Counted from the stretch's first letter, positions 50,795 through 63,088 are shown. The stretch is DNA of 64,000 nt from Toxotes chatareus (GCA_016801885.1 CM028898.1:14792858-14856857), one strand, 5' to 3'. Program-made: numbers and translations. The notes: generated by a model not told the origin, from the sequence alone.

Positions 50795-51330
50795 TTATAT
50801 GAATCTTAATCTTGTGAGTAGTCTGTCAGGACAGAAGGAGGGCTCCATTTCCATAACAGTCGCAGTGAGGGTTTTGGTGGAAACCGAATCAAAAGACTCG
50901 AGAGCAACGCAGGCTTTCATCTCAACTGTTACATCTTGAGTTGGTTGGGTGATCCGCCGACAAGTGTTTGACACTTTGTTAACAAAATCTGAGAAAGTCT
51001 TCCTTGGCAAAGGCTCACTTAAAAACGTTAGTGAGTGTAGCGTCATTTTTATGAGGATGTTTTTCGTGAAGGTCAGTGAAATCTTTCAGAGCTTCTCTAT
51101 TTATGTTCAGCAGTTTGACGGTCTCGCTTAAAACTGTTTGAGTTTGAGTTAACCAAGGCGAGGAGGGTTTGTCGTACTGAAAGCTTCAGTTGGGCTACAA
51201 GCACACAGTGGGCACTACTGAAGCCATCTGTTCTTGCATCAGTATCAAGGAAAGGCTCCATTTCAGTAGCTGACAATGTGAAGACTTTTGAGGACCATTT
51301 TGAAAGAATCCGGTCTTGTCAGCCTCGTTT
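50795..51330 (-). pseudogene. Possible broken reading frame of unknown origin
   Basis: On the minus strand three open segments follow one another in shifted frames. One runs from about 51320 to 51090, containing the residues MEPFLDTDARTDGFSS, and stops at a TAG. Next comes a short one (REALKDFTDLHEKHPHKND). Last is 50795-51046, with EPLPRKTFSDFVNKVSN and a TAA stop. Composition is protein-like (mixed charged and aliphatic residues, not low-complexity), and the DNA is less repetitive than its neighbours. I recognise no family. It could be a decayed gene or transposon fragment, or chance. Confidence 0.15.
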
Positions 51331-52155
51331 GGAGTTGTGTGAGGAGTAAATAAAGAATTCCTTTACCAAAGTGTACTGAAAACCCACATTAATTCTTTGG
51401 CTTTGTTCCCTCCCAGTTGCCTTCTTTTCTGCTTCCCCCTTCACCCCCAGCTCTGCACTGCCTCCCCTTCTTCTCTTTTCTCTCTCTCTACACTGTATCA
51501 TCTGCCTTTTCTCTTTATGGCGGGATTAATTACCCTTGAATGATTTTATAATTGAGAGATGTTGGTGTCCCGGGTGACGGTGAAGCAAATGCAATAATAG
51601 CCCTTGGAAGTCTAGAAATGAAAATAAAGGAAGGTGGCAGAGCACCCCATCAGTCGGTGTTAATAGTAGGAGAGTGCATGAGTTTGTGTGTTGTGCAAGT
51701 GTGTGTTTGCCGACTGACAAATGTGCGGTAATTGTAAATGAACTGATGAATGCACACACAAATACTTTATGAAATCCACACAGCTTTTGACTCAAATGTG
51801 TGTTGAGACTCTCCCCTCCTTATACAGACAAATCAGACACCTGCACACACACAAACACACAAACACATTTGGTATCCTCTACACAAGCTGTGCACGTAAA
51901 CAGATGTTCACTTGAAATGCATAATTTTCTCATAAACAGCTCTTGTGAATGCTCTACAGTAGGTGTTCAGACATGAATAATTAATGACAAATTTATGGAT
52001 ATTAGGTCGAAGAAGTTCCTGAGATTCATGCAGATGTTGATTTGTTTGCATACCATTGTAGTCATGCTTCCTTATTTCTTTTAACCCGGGTCATACTCTC
52101 TCATTTCAAACTTGTTTCTTATTAAGACTGGGATCTTGGATCAGAATTGGAGGCC

Positions 52156-52173
52156 GGGGGTGGGGGGGGGGGG
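52156..52173 (+). other. G-rich run (G5-T-G12)
   Basis: Seventeen of 18 bases are G. The run can form a quadruplex and is prone to length change and sequencing error. Confidence 0.8.
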
Positions 52174-54189
52174 CACTCGGGCCTAAAGCAGATTATCTGG
52201 GGGTGTGAACAGGCTCAAGACTGCTGCTGAGCCTGGCCCTTCAGCCTGTGTGATTTCATCAGGCCCGGTCCAGCTGGGTATGGCAAGATGGAAGCAGTCG
52301 AGACCTGCCAAATGTGAAATCTGAGGAAAACAACTGAAATCTGGCAAAAACAAACGGGGGCTGACCACAAGGGCCAGACGCACAACTCTTTATAAGTTGC
52401 TTTGCAATTCAATTAAGAGAAGCAGATCACTGACATGCAACTTGTTTCAATCAGCCAACAAAGCAGTTACACGGTGAATGAAGATTATTCCATGAATTGC
52501 ATTAGCTCCAGTTCAAATTTGTGATTTATAATGAAAATATATATGCAGCCATGAAGCAAGAAACGAAGGACGATCTATTTTGCAAATTTGAAATGTGTTT
52601 TGATCTAAAAATTGCTCATTCTGTGAGCACATCTTTGTGGCGAATGGTTTCCTGACTGAATGGCAAACCCAGTTATTTGTCTGAACTGGTTCGCTCACAT
52701 GAACTGCGGTTCACCGTGACAGTCACATTCACACAGACACACAAAGCAAATGTCTTTAAAAGAAGTCATCTACACTCACTGTGTCCTGTTGATGCTTTGT
52801 GTAGGCTGTCCAGTCTGTTTTTCTGTTCCTCCATTCTCTATTGTTCATGTGCATAAAACCACATAGGCCATTTTGAAGCATTTTATGTGGGGAGAGTAAC
52901 CCAGCAGTGTGTGACTGCACTTTGAGGGCAATATTTTTTAAACCCAGCTCGGTGTTTGGGCCCCAGAGGCCATCTTTAGTTTGACACCAGCCTACCGTTT
53001 TGAGCTAAAAGCCAAAAAAAAAAAAATGTGGTGAGCCACACTTCATTACAAAAAATCTCCACTTCTGAATGTGAAACCAAGACTTTGTGAGGCTTCTGTG
53101 ACCCCTCATGTCTAAGAAGCATTAGCAACGTGAGTCAGTCGAATGAAAGCAGCGGTATATCCACAGCTCTTTTGACTTCTTTGCTTGTTTTCAAAGAGCC
53201 ACGTGACTTTTATATCAGACCAAAACAGAGCAATCACAAAGCTTTTCTCTGTGTGGGGAGGGAGCAAAGTTTGCCTCTTTGTGGAGACATAGTTGGAAAT
53301 GGTAGACATGAGCAGCCTTAATAGAAATTGGAATGATGGGATCAGTAAAGCTGGATTGCCACCATGAGAGGAGAACTGGCAGGGTGCTTCGTTGGCCGGA
53401 CTTTAACAGAGAAACTGAGCTAAGTAGAGGCCTGCTTTACAGCCCAAGCTGTTCCAATTATTCTCTGATAGACTAGTGCACCAGACCTGACCACAGATGA
53501 CACTGTTAAGATGAATACTGGAGTTGTGCTGCATCCAATGTGGTAAAAGGGGTGAATTATTTGCAGAAAGATATGGGCAATTCATAGAAGTTAACTTAAA
53601 TGGTGTAGGGGTTTCTCTTAGCAGGATTGTTTCCTTATTATCTGCATGGCCGGCCCTAATGCAATGTAATCACTCTGGCCGACAGTGAAAATTAAAAACT
53701 GTGTCGCATGCATTATGCATAAGGAACAAGGAAATAGAGTATTTTTATTGTACCTTTTTTTTTGTTAATTATGTAGCTGGAAGAAAGAGAAAGTGATATT
53801 TAGACAGTTTTTTTTTTAAACTGAGAGAACAAAGCATGTCCTAAAGTATTAAGGTAAAAACCTGCGTAACATTTTTGAAATAGATGTGACTGTACGGTAG
53901 GATAATGTCTAAGAACTTGACATTTTATGAAATGCAGGCATAAATGGCTGCTATTGTGTTAGATGCAGTTCACTCTGACTCAGGTTTGTGGGAATGGATG
54001 AACAGCAAAATATCTGCTACCATTTGTCAGTGCATCTGAACAGAGATAACATATCTGGAACACAGCTCACCTCTCACTTCTCTTCTTTCTCAATAGCTGA
54101 AAATTGAAAAAGCCTTATTTAGAGCTGTCAGTAGTTTCTGATTATGCACTTTCTCCAAGTTTTGCAGATGTTCTCCTCCCTTCGGGTTC

Positions 54190-54208
54190 TTTTTTTTTTT
54201 TTTTTTTT
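54190..54208. repeat. Poly(T) tract, 19 bases
   Basis: An uninterrupted T run of 19 bases in a pyrimidine-rich stretch that extends to about 54280. Confidence 0.88.
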
Positions 54209-55026
54209 CCCTCGTCTCTTTCCCTCACACCCAGGCGCTCATTTTCCTGTTTTTTTCTCACTCTTAAGCTTTCGCTTGTTCTTTTTTGACTGGCTCTCAA
54301 TCCATTGGTGATGATAGTTGTGAAGTATGGGTTGGGCCTGTTCTACAGTTTACAGAGCATGAGTCTTCCTGAAAGCTGACAAGATGAAAGAACCATTTTC
54401 TTTCCTCTTTGTATGCTCTTCAGCTCATCATTTTCTAGCTCTCTCCACCCTTCCCTGCTTCTTTCTCATCTTCAATTATTGTCCTTTGGATTTTTATTCT
54501 CCCTCCCCTTGCCACCACCCCCCTCTTTTTTCCTCTCAGCTAATGGAACTATAATGGAACCATAAGTCTAGAGAGTTGGGTTGTTTAGCAAATGGCAGTG
54601 CACGCTCCTATCAGACAAAAAAGGTATTCAGAAGGCCCCTGTTGCCCGTTAAAAACCTTACATAGTCATATAATATTCATTACATCCTTTCTTTTTGTCT
54701 CTAGCAGATGCCATAGAGGCACTTTAACTTTGAGAATTAAAATTTTGTTGAATTTAAAAACGTGTGTTATTAAAACAATGATATGGGGATTTCTCTAAAG
54801 AAGTTTGATAAAATTGCACAACATGGCACACATGCACACTCTTTTAATGCGTGACGCCTTTAAAGGAATAGAGCCTGTTGAACTGTTGATTCATGGTGCT
54901 ACATGCACATGTAATGCATTCTGGTTACATATAAGACATATATGTATAACGCCCGAATATGACTTGACACAGTTTGAGCTGTCATATACTTCCTCACTTT
55001 CCTGGTGTCCATTCAGTTGCTTTATT

Positions 55027-55143
55027 GCTCACTTTGCAACTATGTCTGCTACAGCCATTGCCGCTGCTCACTGTGTTGCTGTTGTACCATTATGGCTACT
55101 GCTCACTATGTTTCCGTTATGGTCATTGCTGCTGCTCACTATG
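55027..55143. repeat. Degenerate tandem stretch, period about 33-39
   Basis: The word GCTCACTxTG recurs at 55027, 55066, 55101 and 55134, with related words TTATGGCTAC and TTATGGTCATTGC between. Spacing shrinks from 39 to 35 to 33, so copies have gained or lost bases since duplication. Confidence 0.5.
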
Positions 55144-56600
55144 TGAAGGAGCTTTCAGACAGCAAGCAGTTACTGCTGTATCTGCTGCCAGGCAATGTCG
55201 ATGTCCTGTGTTTTGCATTGTGGCTCCCCCATTGTGGCTGCCAGTCTACTAGCAACTCCATACACTCCAGGCTGCTGCTATCCACCTACCCTAATCTCAC
55301 CACATAGCTAAGCAAAGCTTGGCTGTGGTCAGCAGTATGACACAATTAACAAAGAACATTTTGCTAACTAAGATCGTAAGCAATGTTCGTGATGTTACGT
55401 TCTTTGTTTTGTTTTATTTCTTTGTTGACAGGTTAGCTCAATGCCAGTGAAGAGGTGCATAATTCCGGGCAGGTTACCAAATAATTTGGGCAAAACAAAA
55501 AAAATAAAGAAATCAATACCAACAAAATCAAAACAGAAAATGATAGAACTCCAACTTTTAACAGATCGAAAAGCTGGAGCCAGAGCTTACTATGAATACA
55601 TCTCCTACAACACTAAATCTATTTGGCATGCAAAGTCATAGTAAACAGAATTATTAATATTATTTATTTATTAATCACGCATCTCCGGTTTGTCATCAGA
55701 GCTCTCTGCTCTCTCTGGTCAATCAATGTGCTATAAATGCATTATTGCAGAAAGTAATGTTTTATATGAAATTGTGGTCTTAGTTGTGAAGTAGAAAACA
55801 TTAGATTCAGGGTTGTTAATTTACCACAGTGCTTTTTTTTAATCTTATTTCTCTCTTTCTTTTTTCCCCTGGTGCTCTTCACTCCAAATGGTCGCAAATA
55901 AAGGTAAGAGCCCTTTTTTTTTATTATGCATGCATCTTGTGTATTGTGACATTTAAGCAGAAATTTACAAGTGGCTTTGGGGACTTACTAAGACCTCTTT
56001 AGATAGTTACTTTAAGAAAGTAATTAGCAAAACCCTTAAATTGGAAAGTAAGTAAAAAAAAATGTGGCATACATTATATTAAAGTAAACGAAGGAATATT
56101 TAGAATTTGGTAAACATCTACAGGCAGCTATTGTGCTTTTCTCCCTGGATTTTGCTGGTTAGCTTTCATGGCAGGGAGTGAGGGATGAGTTGAGAAAACA
56201 TTCAATGGCTCAAACTTTTAGGATTTACTTTTATATTTACTCATGTTTAGGTTCAAAAGTTGTATTCAAGAGGGTGAATGATTCGTACTGCTTTTGGCAT
56301 GTTTTACCACAGTATGATTGGGAATAGGCCACAGTGGAGATATTTCACTTTGAATATCAAACACTTGCTGGTTTTTTTTTTGTTAGAACATCAAAGTTCT
56401 GCTTTGCAGGAAGACCGTGGGGTTGAGTAAGGGACCCCTTACTTTGAAATGTCCCTCCAGCTATTACTTCAGCGCTAATGATGGTGGAGACAATCAAAAA
56501 TCAAGATTGAAATTTTTTTCCCCAGTGGAATAGACATCAAAAACTCAGAAGAAGCCACTGCACAAAATTCAAGATGTATCAGTTATTTGTGCAGTGGTTG

Positions 56601-56620
56601 TTTTTTTTTTTTTTTTTTTT
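56601..56620. repeat. Poly(T) tract, 20 bases
   Basis: An uninterrupted T run of 20 bases followed by CTTTAG, a splice-acceptor-like context. The downstream frame (VSLMVHIPLE and onward) shows no domain, so no exon is called. Confidence 0.88.
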
Positions 56621-57379
56621 CTTTAGTTTCTCTTATGGTGCACATTCCGTTAGAGTTCTGCATCAATTACGGTGGATATACCAAAAATCCAACTGTCGTT
56701 TGGAGAAAAGTACCCAAATGCTGTGGTTTCCCACTGTCATGCTGATGAAAGAGGACGCTGCAGTAATGTTAGCTGACCCACAGCAATTATAGAACAGAAG
56801 CAACACATTTCAGTCACATCCATTGTGTTTTTTCTTCGTCTTCAGTTCTCTTACCCTCATTTCTGTTTTCTTTCCTTCTATTCTTTTCTCTTTTTTTCTG
56901 TCTATTACTTCTCCCCTATTCTCTGTGGAAATCACATGGGCTGGGTTTAGCCACGAGTTTCATGCAGCATGTTGACGGGCTTCTCATTGCCCTGTGTGAT
57001 GTCTATATCTAACCTTGGGTGTCTTCACTGTTACACAAGGCAACCATTAAAGGTGGTTATATTTTTTCAGAAAACATGACCTAAAGCTAAAAGACCATGC
57101 TTTTTGTTAACCTTAACAGCCCCCTTTTTTCTCTGGTTAGATGCATTCTTGTTTTATCTGTTTCCATTACTATCTCTAAACTATTTATACACAGACATGG
57201 CAGTGGTTTTTACTGCTGTTCCCATTTTGAGCAATCAGTTTTAACATTTTTACAAAAAAGTTGAACTTTCAATCTTTTAGATTACTTCTACCCATACCTA
57301 CTTATTATCTTTAGCTCATTCCAGTCTTAGCCTGGCAAATGTGTTAGACCAGCACTCCATTCTTGCCCCTGCCAGCTCT

Positions 57380-57860
57380 AATAGGCCATGCCATGATAGC
57401 TAGACCAAACGCTGGCTCCGTAATCCTTCACTCTGTCTTCCTCCTTATGCTGTTAAGAGTGGAAATGAAAGTTACAGGCCCGGGGTTGATCACAGTATGC
57501 GGAGACTCGCATTTAGCCGTGAGTCAGTACAGGCTGGGCTTTAATAAAGCCTTGCAAACAAGATGAGTGGGCGGCCAGGCTTTGAGGATAAGCCCCCCAT
57601 GCAGGCAAGGACGATCTGTCGCTGCACTGCCAGAGACAATAAGTCACTCTGGCACAATAAGAGAAGGGTCCCCAGCTCCCGATGAGGCATTCCATATGGG
57701 ATGAATAGCATCTCTAATGACCACCCCTCTGCTTATTACCGCTGTGATTACGAGCCATTTGTTTGCTTTATCATGGCCCTAAACCTCAGGGGATTTAATG
57801 AGTGTTTGGATGTAAAACTGTCTCCCCCAAGGATGGGAAGGTCACAGGGATTGTTTGATG
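57380..57860. promoter_or_regulatory. Candidate conserved noncoding element
   Basis: Repeat-free, evenly composed block with GGCCATGCCATGATAGC, CACAATAAGAGAAGGG, GGCATTCCATATGGGATG, TCTAATGACC, GCTTATTACCGCTGTG and GGGGATTTAATGAG. A frame of 110 codons starts at 57701 but matches nothing I know. It opens a 3 kb stretch of similar texture. Conservation is inferred, not shown. Confidence 0.33.
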
Positions 57861-58499
57861 TGGCACAGAGGGTGTTGTGCTTTTTTACACATTCCTCTTC
57901 GTTGTTTGTGAGTTTGTACTCATCACACCCTCGACTACTGTCAGAATTATTCATGGCCTCTGCTGTGATGACAGCGCAAGTTGGGTTTTGTAAAACCAGC
58001 AGAGAAGAAAACATGGATGAATATAGTTTTTAGGCTGCATTGAAGTTTTAGTGGTGATGAAGGGTTTGGGGTAAAGTGGTTTAGCTGATGATAAAAATGA
58101 TGTGTGGGACAAAGAGAAGGATCATACACAAATACACTCCCTAAAATGAGAGAATGTGCTGTATTGTTGTGGCTGTTGAGGGTATACCAGTGTAATTGTT
58201 CTCATTACAGCACCATTGTGACTTGTATTGTTATTATGTCTCACTGCATCAGTTTGCCATTTCCTCTTCATCTTTCTCTGCAGTCTCAGTGGGCTTCATT
58301 ATCAATAATTAAGAAATGGCAGGCTCACCCGCGTCTGTTGTAGCCACCTGACGAGACGCATGCACACACACAAATACATGGCGTACCAGAGGAACGGCAG
58401 GAGGTTGGGGCGGCCTTCATATCTCTCCGTTCTCCATTAACCTTTCAGTAAGACTCAGAAGGCAGCTGGTGAAATGCAGTAAATAATGAGTGAGAGTCT

Positions 58500-58745
58500 T
58501 GTTGAGAATTAGCGTATGAGTAATTAATGTTTGTTTGGTCGCACCCATCTCCAACGAATCAGCAGATAATTTGCACTCTCCGTGTTTGCCACCTGCAGGT
58601 CAAACAATATGGCTGACATTTGGGTTGATGTATTCGTCAAGCAATCTCCTGAAGGGATTAGGCCGCACATCCAGCCCTGATTATCAGTATCAAAGTTCGA
58701 TTACAGCTTCCTGTTGCAAATTATAACCAGGAGGATCCACATGCT
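58500..58745. promoter_or_regulatory. Candidate conserved noncoding element
   Basis: Contains TAATTAATG (58521-58529), GATAATTTGCAC, CCACCTGCAGG (E-box-like), CAAACAATATGGC (SOX-like), GATTATCAGTATC and GCAAATTATAACC with no simple repeats. The 63-codon frame at 58535-58726 is not recognisable. It is among the strongest enhancer-like blocks by texture. Confidence 0.38.
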
Positions 58746-58904
58746 TTTGGCAGCACTAATATAAGCAATAGTAACAGAGATAAGATTTCTGGTTAGTTCA
58801 AGAATTCAGAACTCAAATAAGGAGATTGCAGCTACCCCTTGAGTGTGTTTAGGGTTGAAATGAAGTCATGACTACAATTAAATTTTGTTTTGAGCTCCTG
58901 CCTC

Positions 58905-59110
58905 AATGAAGTTCGTGGTGATCCCTCTCGTCTGGCTCCTTGGCCCACTCATTAAAATGACTAATTGATTATGGGCCAAGACCATGGCCAAAGAGGCAGT
59001 GTATCAATTATTAAGCTGCATTAATAGATTAAACTGGAAGAATGTGCGAAGCATTTAACTTCTGTAACCCACTGAAAGTGGAAGCAATTATGAAGTACCT
59101 CTTTGACCAC
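58905..59110. promoter_or_regulatory. Candidate conserved noncoding element
   Basis: Homeodomain cores cluster here (CATTAAAATG, CTAATTGATTATG at 58961, TATCAATTATTAAG near 59001, CATTAATAG). TGGCCCA (58941-58947) and TGGGCCA (58972-58978) form an inverted repeat around the AT-rich core. The block ends at the A16 run at 59113-59128. Conservation is untested. Confidence 0.38.
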
Positions 59111-59112
59111 TC

Positions 59113-59128
59113 AAAAAAAAAAAAAAAA
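59113..59128. repeat. Poly(A) tract, 16 bases
   Basis: An uninterrupted A run of 16 bases that separates two evenly composed blocks. Confidence 0.88.
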
Positions 59129-59154
59129 GTGAAAGCAAAAAAACTGTAGTGAAA

Positions 59155-59480
59155 CCAATGCTCCGGCTACTCTCCCTAAGGGCTACTGGTCTGACCCTGC
59201 TAATGGCGTTCGACTTAATTACCAACACTGGTCCAGATTTTCCCCCTTTTATGTCTCTTAATTGATATCTGCTTGTCTAATGATGACAGGCAAAGGCTGG
59301 AGAGAATGGGAAGGGCCCAGCCAAAGTGACGGCTCTTTCTCCCCATATTGAAGCACTAGATAATCGCCTGTCTAATGAAGTTATGAATATTGTTAGGCTT
59401 AATGGTTGCTCTTTTTGTTACCTTTCAATGCAAAGATCCAGGCCACTGCCCCCAAAACGTGATGACGAATGTGACTAAAG
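59155..59480. promoter_or_regulatory. Candidate conserved noncoding element
   Basis: Repeat-free block with CTGCTAATGGCG, GACTTAATTACC, TCTTAATTGATATC, two copies of TGTCTAATGA (59274-59283 and 59369-59378), GTTATGAATATTG and AATGCAAAGATCC. There is no long open frame. Dense TAAT cores amid GC-rich words are typical of vertebrate developmental enhancers. Conservation is inferred only. Confidence 0.4.
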
Positions 59481-61662
59481 TACAGTTTTTAATTGTGCCC
59501 CTCTTGAAAACTTGTGAGGAGAATGTCGCCATTGTTGAAGGCTGTTGCTAGAATCAACAAAGGTGACTGATGAGAGTCCTTGCCTTTTCACAAACTCACT
59601 GTGCATTCATCATGAATAAAGTCAACACAAGTCAACAGATTGGGTCCCACAGAGGAATATGTTCAGGCTATAATTTGAACCTCGTTGGTGCTTAGACCTT
59701 TGCGTAGCCTGTTTTGTAGAGTAGGACTCTACAGTAGGAACAAAGTGCTGGAAATAACCACAATTTTAGCAGGTACAGGAAAGTGAGCAGGCCTCTTATG
59801 ACAAATGGCACATCAGTCAGTTGGGCAGCCTATTGATTGGGCGGCCTCTGGCTGCGATTTATGCCTGCCATTCCTCTCCCATTTGAAGGAGGTGGTGTCA
59901 GGAAGTGACAGAGTTATGTACAAGTCCTCCACATGATTGGTGACCCCAAGGTGGGCTCTTTACCAACCCTCCAGCCTGTCCTCTTCCAAAAAGCTACACA
60001 GGAAGAGGTGGCATTTGATGTGAAATGACAGAGCGGGATATACTGTGCTGCACTGTAGGGCAAAAACAGCATGAATATAATAACCCTCTCAACTCTGATT
60101 AGGATGAAACTTCTATTTGCCTTGCCATTGCCTTGATTAAATCTCACATCTTAACACAGCCCCTCTGGCATTGCAGTGCAGAGGTACAGGATGAAATGAA
60201 AGTTTGCCATTTTTCAGCGATGATTGCTTTATTGAACCTGGCAATGATGACCATCAGCAGGCGTGTGTTTGCCACTGTTGCTTACAAAATGAAATAAATA
60301 AATAAATAAAAGAACGGAATGGGAAGAAAAAGATCTGCACTGTCTCCCACTTCTGATCTGTCTTCCCTCCATCAGTTGCTTAACTGCATGACACAAATAA
60401 ATCAGCAGAATGAATCCCAATAAATGTTTCGTCCTATTGCAGTAATCAGCACTCTTTCCCGTACAAACTATAAATGGATGCCAACTGTTTTTTTTCTCTC
60501 TCTCTCTTTATCCAGTTCGTTTCAGGCAGCAGCAGGGCAGACTGAGAGTGATCAGGGTTTAGATGCATTTGGCAGGCGCTTCCTGTAATTCAGTGGTTGA
60601 TGGAGAGAGCTGATAAGTGAATTGGTTTCTTGGTTCAGGCTGTGGAAGCTACTGAGCTCTTTTTTGGTACCTTGGCATGAGGGCAGCTGTGTTTTTGTGG
60701 CTGGGGCGCGTTGCTGTTTTAAGAAGAAATCAAGTCAAGATGAAAAGTGAACATTTCATTCTGGTTCAGTGTTGAGCCTAGAAGTGCAGAGCCAGGGCTC
60801 TATAAAAGTTTGTTACCGAACTTGGAAGTTTAGCATCGAAGCCAATAAAACTTTCTTAAATCAAAGTATCATGTGACCCATTTTTAATTCTGACCCAAGC
60901 TTAAGTTCAAGAAGTTAAGATCTGAGGTTTTCAGTAGACACTCTGACACATAGGACATTGAATTTTATATCCCATCATTCATGGTTAGAGTAGATCACAG
61001 ACTTGGTCAAGCAAGGTCAACTGAAAGCATTAATTTCAAAAACGCTTTACAAGAGGACTTGAAAAAAATCGTGTCATGCTGCAGCATCACCGTGCTCTTC
61101 TTATATCCTGGATCCAAGGCTATTTGTTCAGGTGACTACATCTGCAACATTGTGGGTTATTCCGGGACATAGTGGTGGGAAAAAGGCTATTTAGGAGTTT
61201 TCAAAATTAATTCGATTCAGATGAGAAAAATATTAGATTTGTGCATGGTAAATAATATTTGCTGAAAAGCCTGCACATGGAGAAGGACAAACATATGGTT
61301 CACACAAGATAGTGAACAAAGCTCCAACTATTTTGTGTTGTGTCTTTTTGAGATGAGCAGAGTCCCTCTCTGTTGTTTGCCTTTTGAATATGCTCCCCAT
61401 GACTAAGCCACTGTGTCATGGAGTGTACACCTTTATCCGCCTGTTCAGGCGTGTCCACTTCAGACGTTAAGCCAATTAGCAGCATGTGGGCTGCAGTATT
61501 TCACTCTCCCCACTGTCATTAGTCCTGGTCAAAGTCAATACATAGACACTTGATCTGAGAGTGTTTGGTCACATAGCATAAGTGCTCTCTCACTGCCAGT
61601 GACAAAAGCCTGTCATCCTGGTTAGAGTTGTTGACAGGGGTTTGTCAGTACACAAAAAAAAT
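59481..61662. other. Unique noncoding DNA
   Basis: No gene recognised. About 59500-59640 continues the evenly composed texture. An (AAAT)n run lies at 60292-60310 and a CT run near 60496-60508. CTATAAAAG at 60800-60808 resembles a TATA box, but no coding start or GC-rich promoter context follows. From 60850 to 61660 nothing stands out. Confidence 0.5.
60292..60310. repeat. (AAAT)n microsatellite
   Basis: About four to five AAAT units. Confidence 0.85.
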
Positions 61663-61697
<35 letters not shown>

Positions 61698-61724
61698 ACA
61701 CACGCACACACACACACACACACA
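61663..61724. repeat. (CA)n microsatellite, about 62 bp
   Basis: CA repeats with two single-base interruptions (ACTCAC and ACGCAC), following a short A run and ATCACAC. Confidence 0.93.
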
Positions 61725-63004
61725 AAGGCACACATGCCCCATTCACCTTTATTAACCTGACTTTGTGATCCAAGGTTTTAATGAGAACTGAGAGAGAGCA
61801 AAACAAATCCAGTAAGACTTGCTAGGCACACAGCACAAACTAGGTTGCCTCTGCCCCTTCTCCCATTCCTCCTCTTTCCCATTTTGACTAATGTAATTTA
61901 TGCAAAAAGAAATTATAAATAGCATATCAATACTGCCACAGTTTTCCGGGCCGGGCATGCAACACCACTCCCGGCTGTCAGGGTAAGTAGGTCGGGATGT
62001 GTATCTGAGAACACACTGACTAGTCAACCCCCCCAGTGATGTGTCTGTGTGTGTGTGCATGTGTGTGTCTGAAGAGAAGATTTAACAACAGTACACTCCA
62101 GGTCACATCCAAATAGAGACAAAAGACGAAAGGGAAGTCACGGCGTGTGGTTTTAATCATGCAACAGAAGTTCCTTTCCATGAGCTCAGAGAGTTCAGAG
62201 GAATGAATTTGAGTTAGTTTGGGTTCAGATCTGTTATGGTTTAGAAGTTTCCTCTATTTTGTCCATCGCTACAATAAATCTGAGGAAAACAAGTCTGCTG
62301 TCTCGCATCTTTTATTTAAAAATGTATATGCAGGCTTTTTACCCTACAGATCATTCTCTGTCACTTTGTGAAAACACTTCACAGCCCTTTGAGGGTGACA
62401 GATTGCCTAAAGCATTGTCGATGACCTCAAGAAAACAGGGTTCACATCCTCGAGTCGATGATGGGCACTGTTATGTGGGTGCACACAGTACTTTCCTGAT
62501 GCTAATGAGCATGGGTCCTCTCCCTGACTCTCTTGAACCACTGAAATTTGTTTCTTCAAATTTGTCTCCCTTAATTAAAATTGTGTTGTCCTGCTGAGTA
62601 TGTTGATGCAGCCACCTTTTCATCCAGACATCCTTCCCCTGGTGTCCTGCACTCAATAGCCTGTCCCCCCATTTGCCCTACCTGTGCTGCACTCCTGATA
62701 TTAATACCTAGATGAATATTAATGTCCGTACAGCTGTTGTGTTGTTTACCGGGCTGCGCCACCGCCTCTAATCTCTCAGTGTAATTAGTCAGGTTGAGCA
62801 CGAAGAGACAGAAGATAAGTATGAAAGAAATACAAGGAGGATGCAGTTGAAAAAGGAAAGAAGAGTTGGTGGTGTAAAAAAAAAATGACGGCAGGGGGTG
62901 AGTGCAGTGGTGGGGGGAGGACATGTGAGCCTTGCAGGCTTTTTTAATTAAGTGATTTTCAAAAGGGGGATCAGTGATTGAACACGGTGTGTAAATAAGC
63001 TTGT
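61725..63004. other. Unique noncoding DNA
   Basis: No gene recognised. It contains a TG run with CATG interruption (62041-62070), an A run at about 62877-62885, and purine-rich sequence from about 62790. Frames of 102, 112 and 153 codons on either strand show no domain, and the last is low-complexity at its ends. Confidence 0.5.
62041..62070. repeat. Interrupted (TG)n microsatellite
   Basis: TG units with CTG and CATG breaks over about 30 bp. Confidence 0.82.
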
Positions 63005-63036
63005 ATACATACATACATACATACATACACACATAC

Positions 63037-63084
<48 letters not shown>

Positions 63085-63088
63085 TATA

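Larger units (their letters stand above)
50487..54189. other. Unique noncoding DNA with a broken coding-like patch
   Basis: No intact gene recognised. The coding-like patch at 50795-51330 is listed separately. Other contents are CT-rich sequence (about 51415-51490), CA words (51844-51867), a G-rich run (52156-52173), A13 (53014-53026) and short T runs near 53757 and 53809. About 52380-52500 is evenly composed and repeat-free. Confidence 0.5.
54209..57379. other. Unique noncoding DNA
   Basis: No gene recognised. It contains pyrimidine-rich stretches (about 54395-54540 and 56825-56925), a degenerate tandem stretch (55027-55143), a 10 bp inverted repeat (55348-55357 with 55399-55408), T20 (56601-56620) and shorter T runs. 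Three overlapping plus-strand frames at 54805-55307 exist because the degenerate tandem stretch lacks stops. None resembles a known protein. Confidence 0.5.

Noticed and set aside
55348..55408. 10 bp inverted repeat AACAAAGAAC / GTTCTTTGTT
   Set aside because: Short arms 41 bp apart with no target duplication. Chance is likely in AT-rich DNA.
60800..60808. CTATAAAAG, a TATA-like sequence
   Set aside because: No downstream open frame, initiator or GC-rich promoter context. Such matches are expected by chance.
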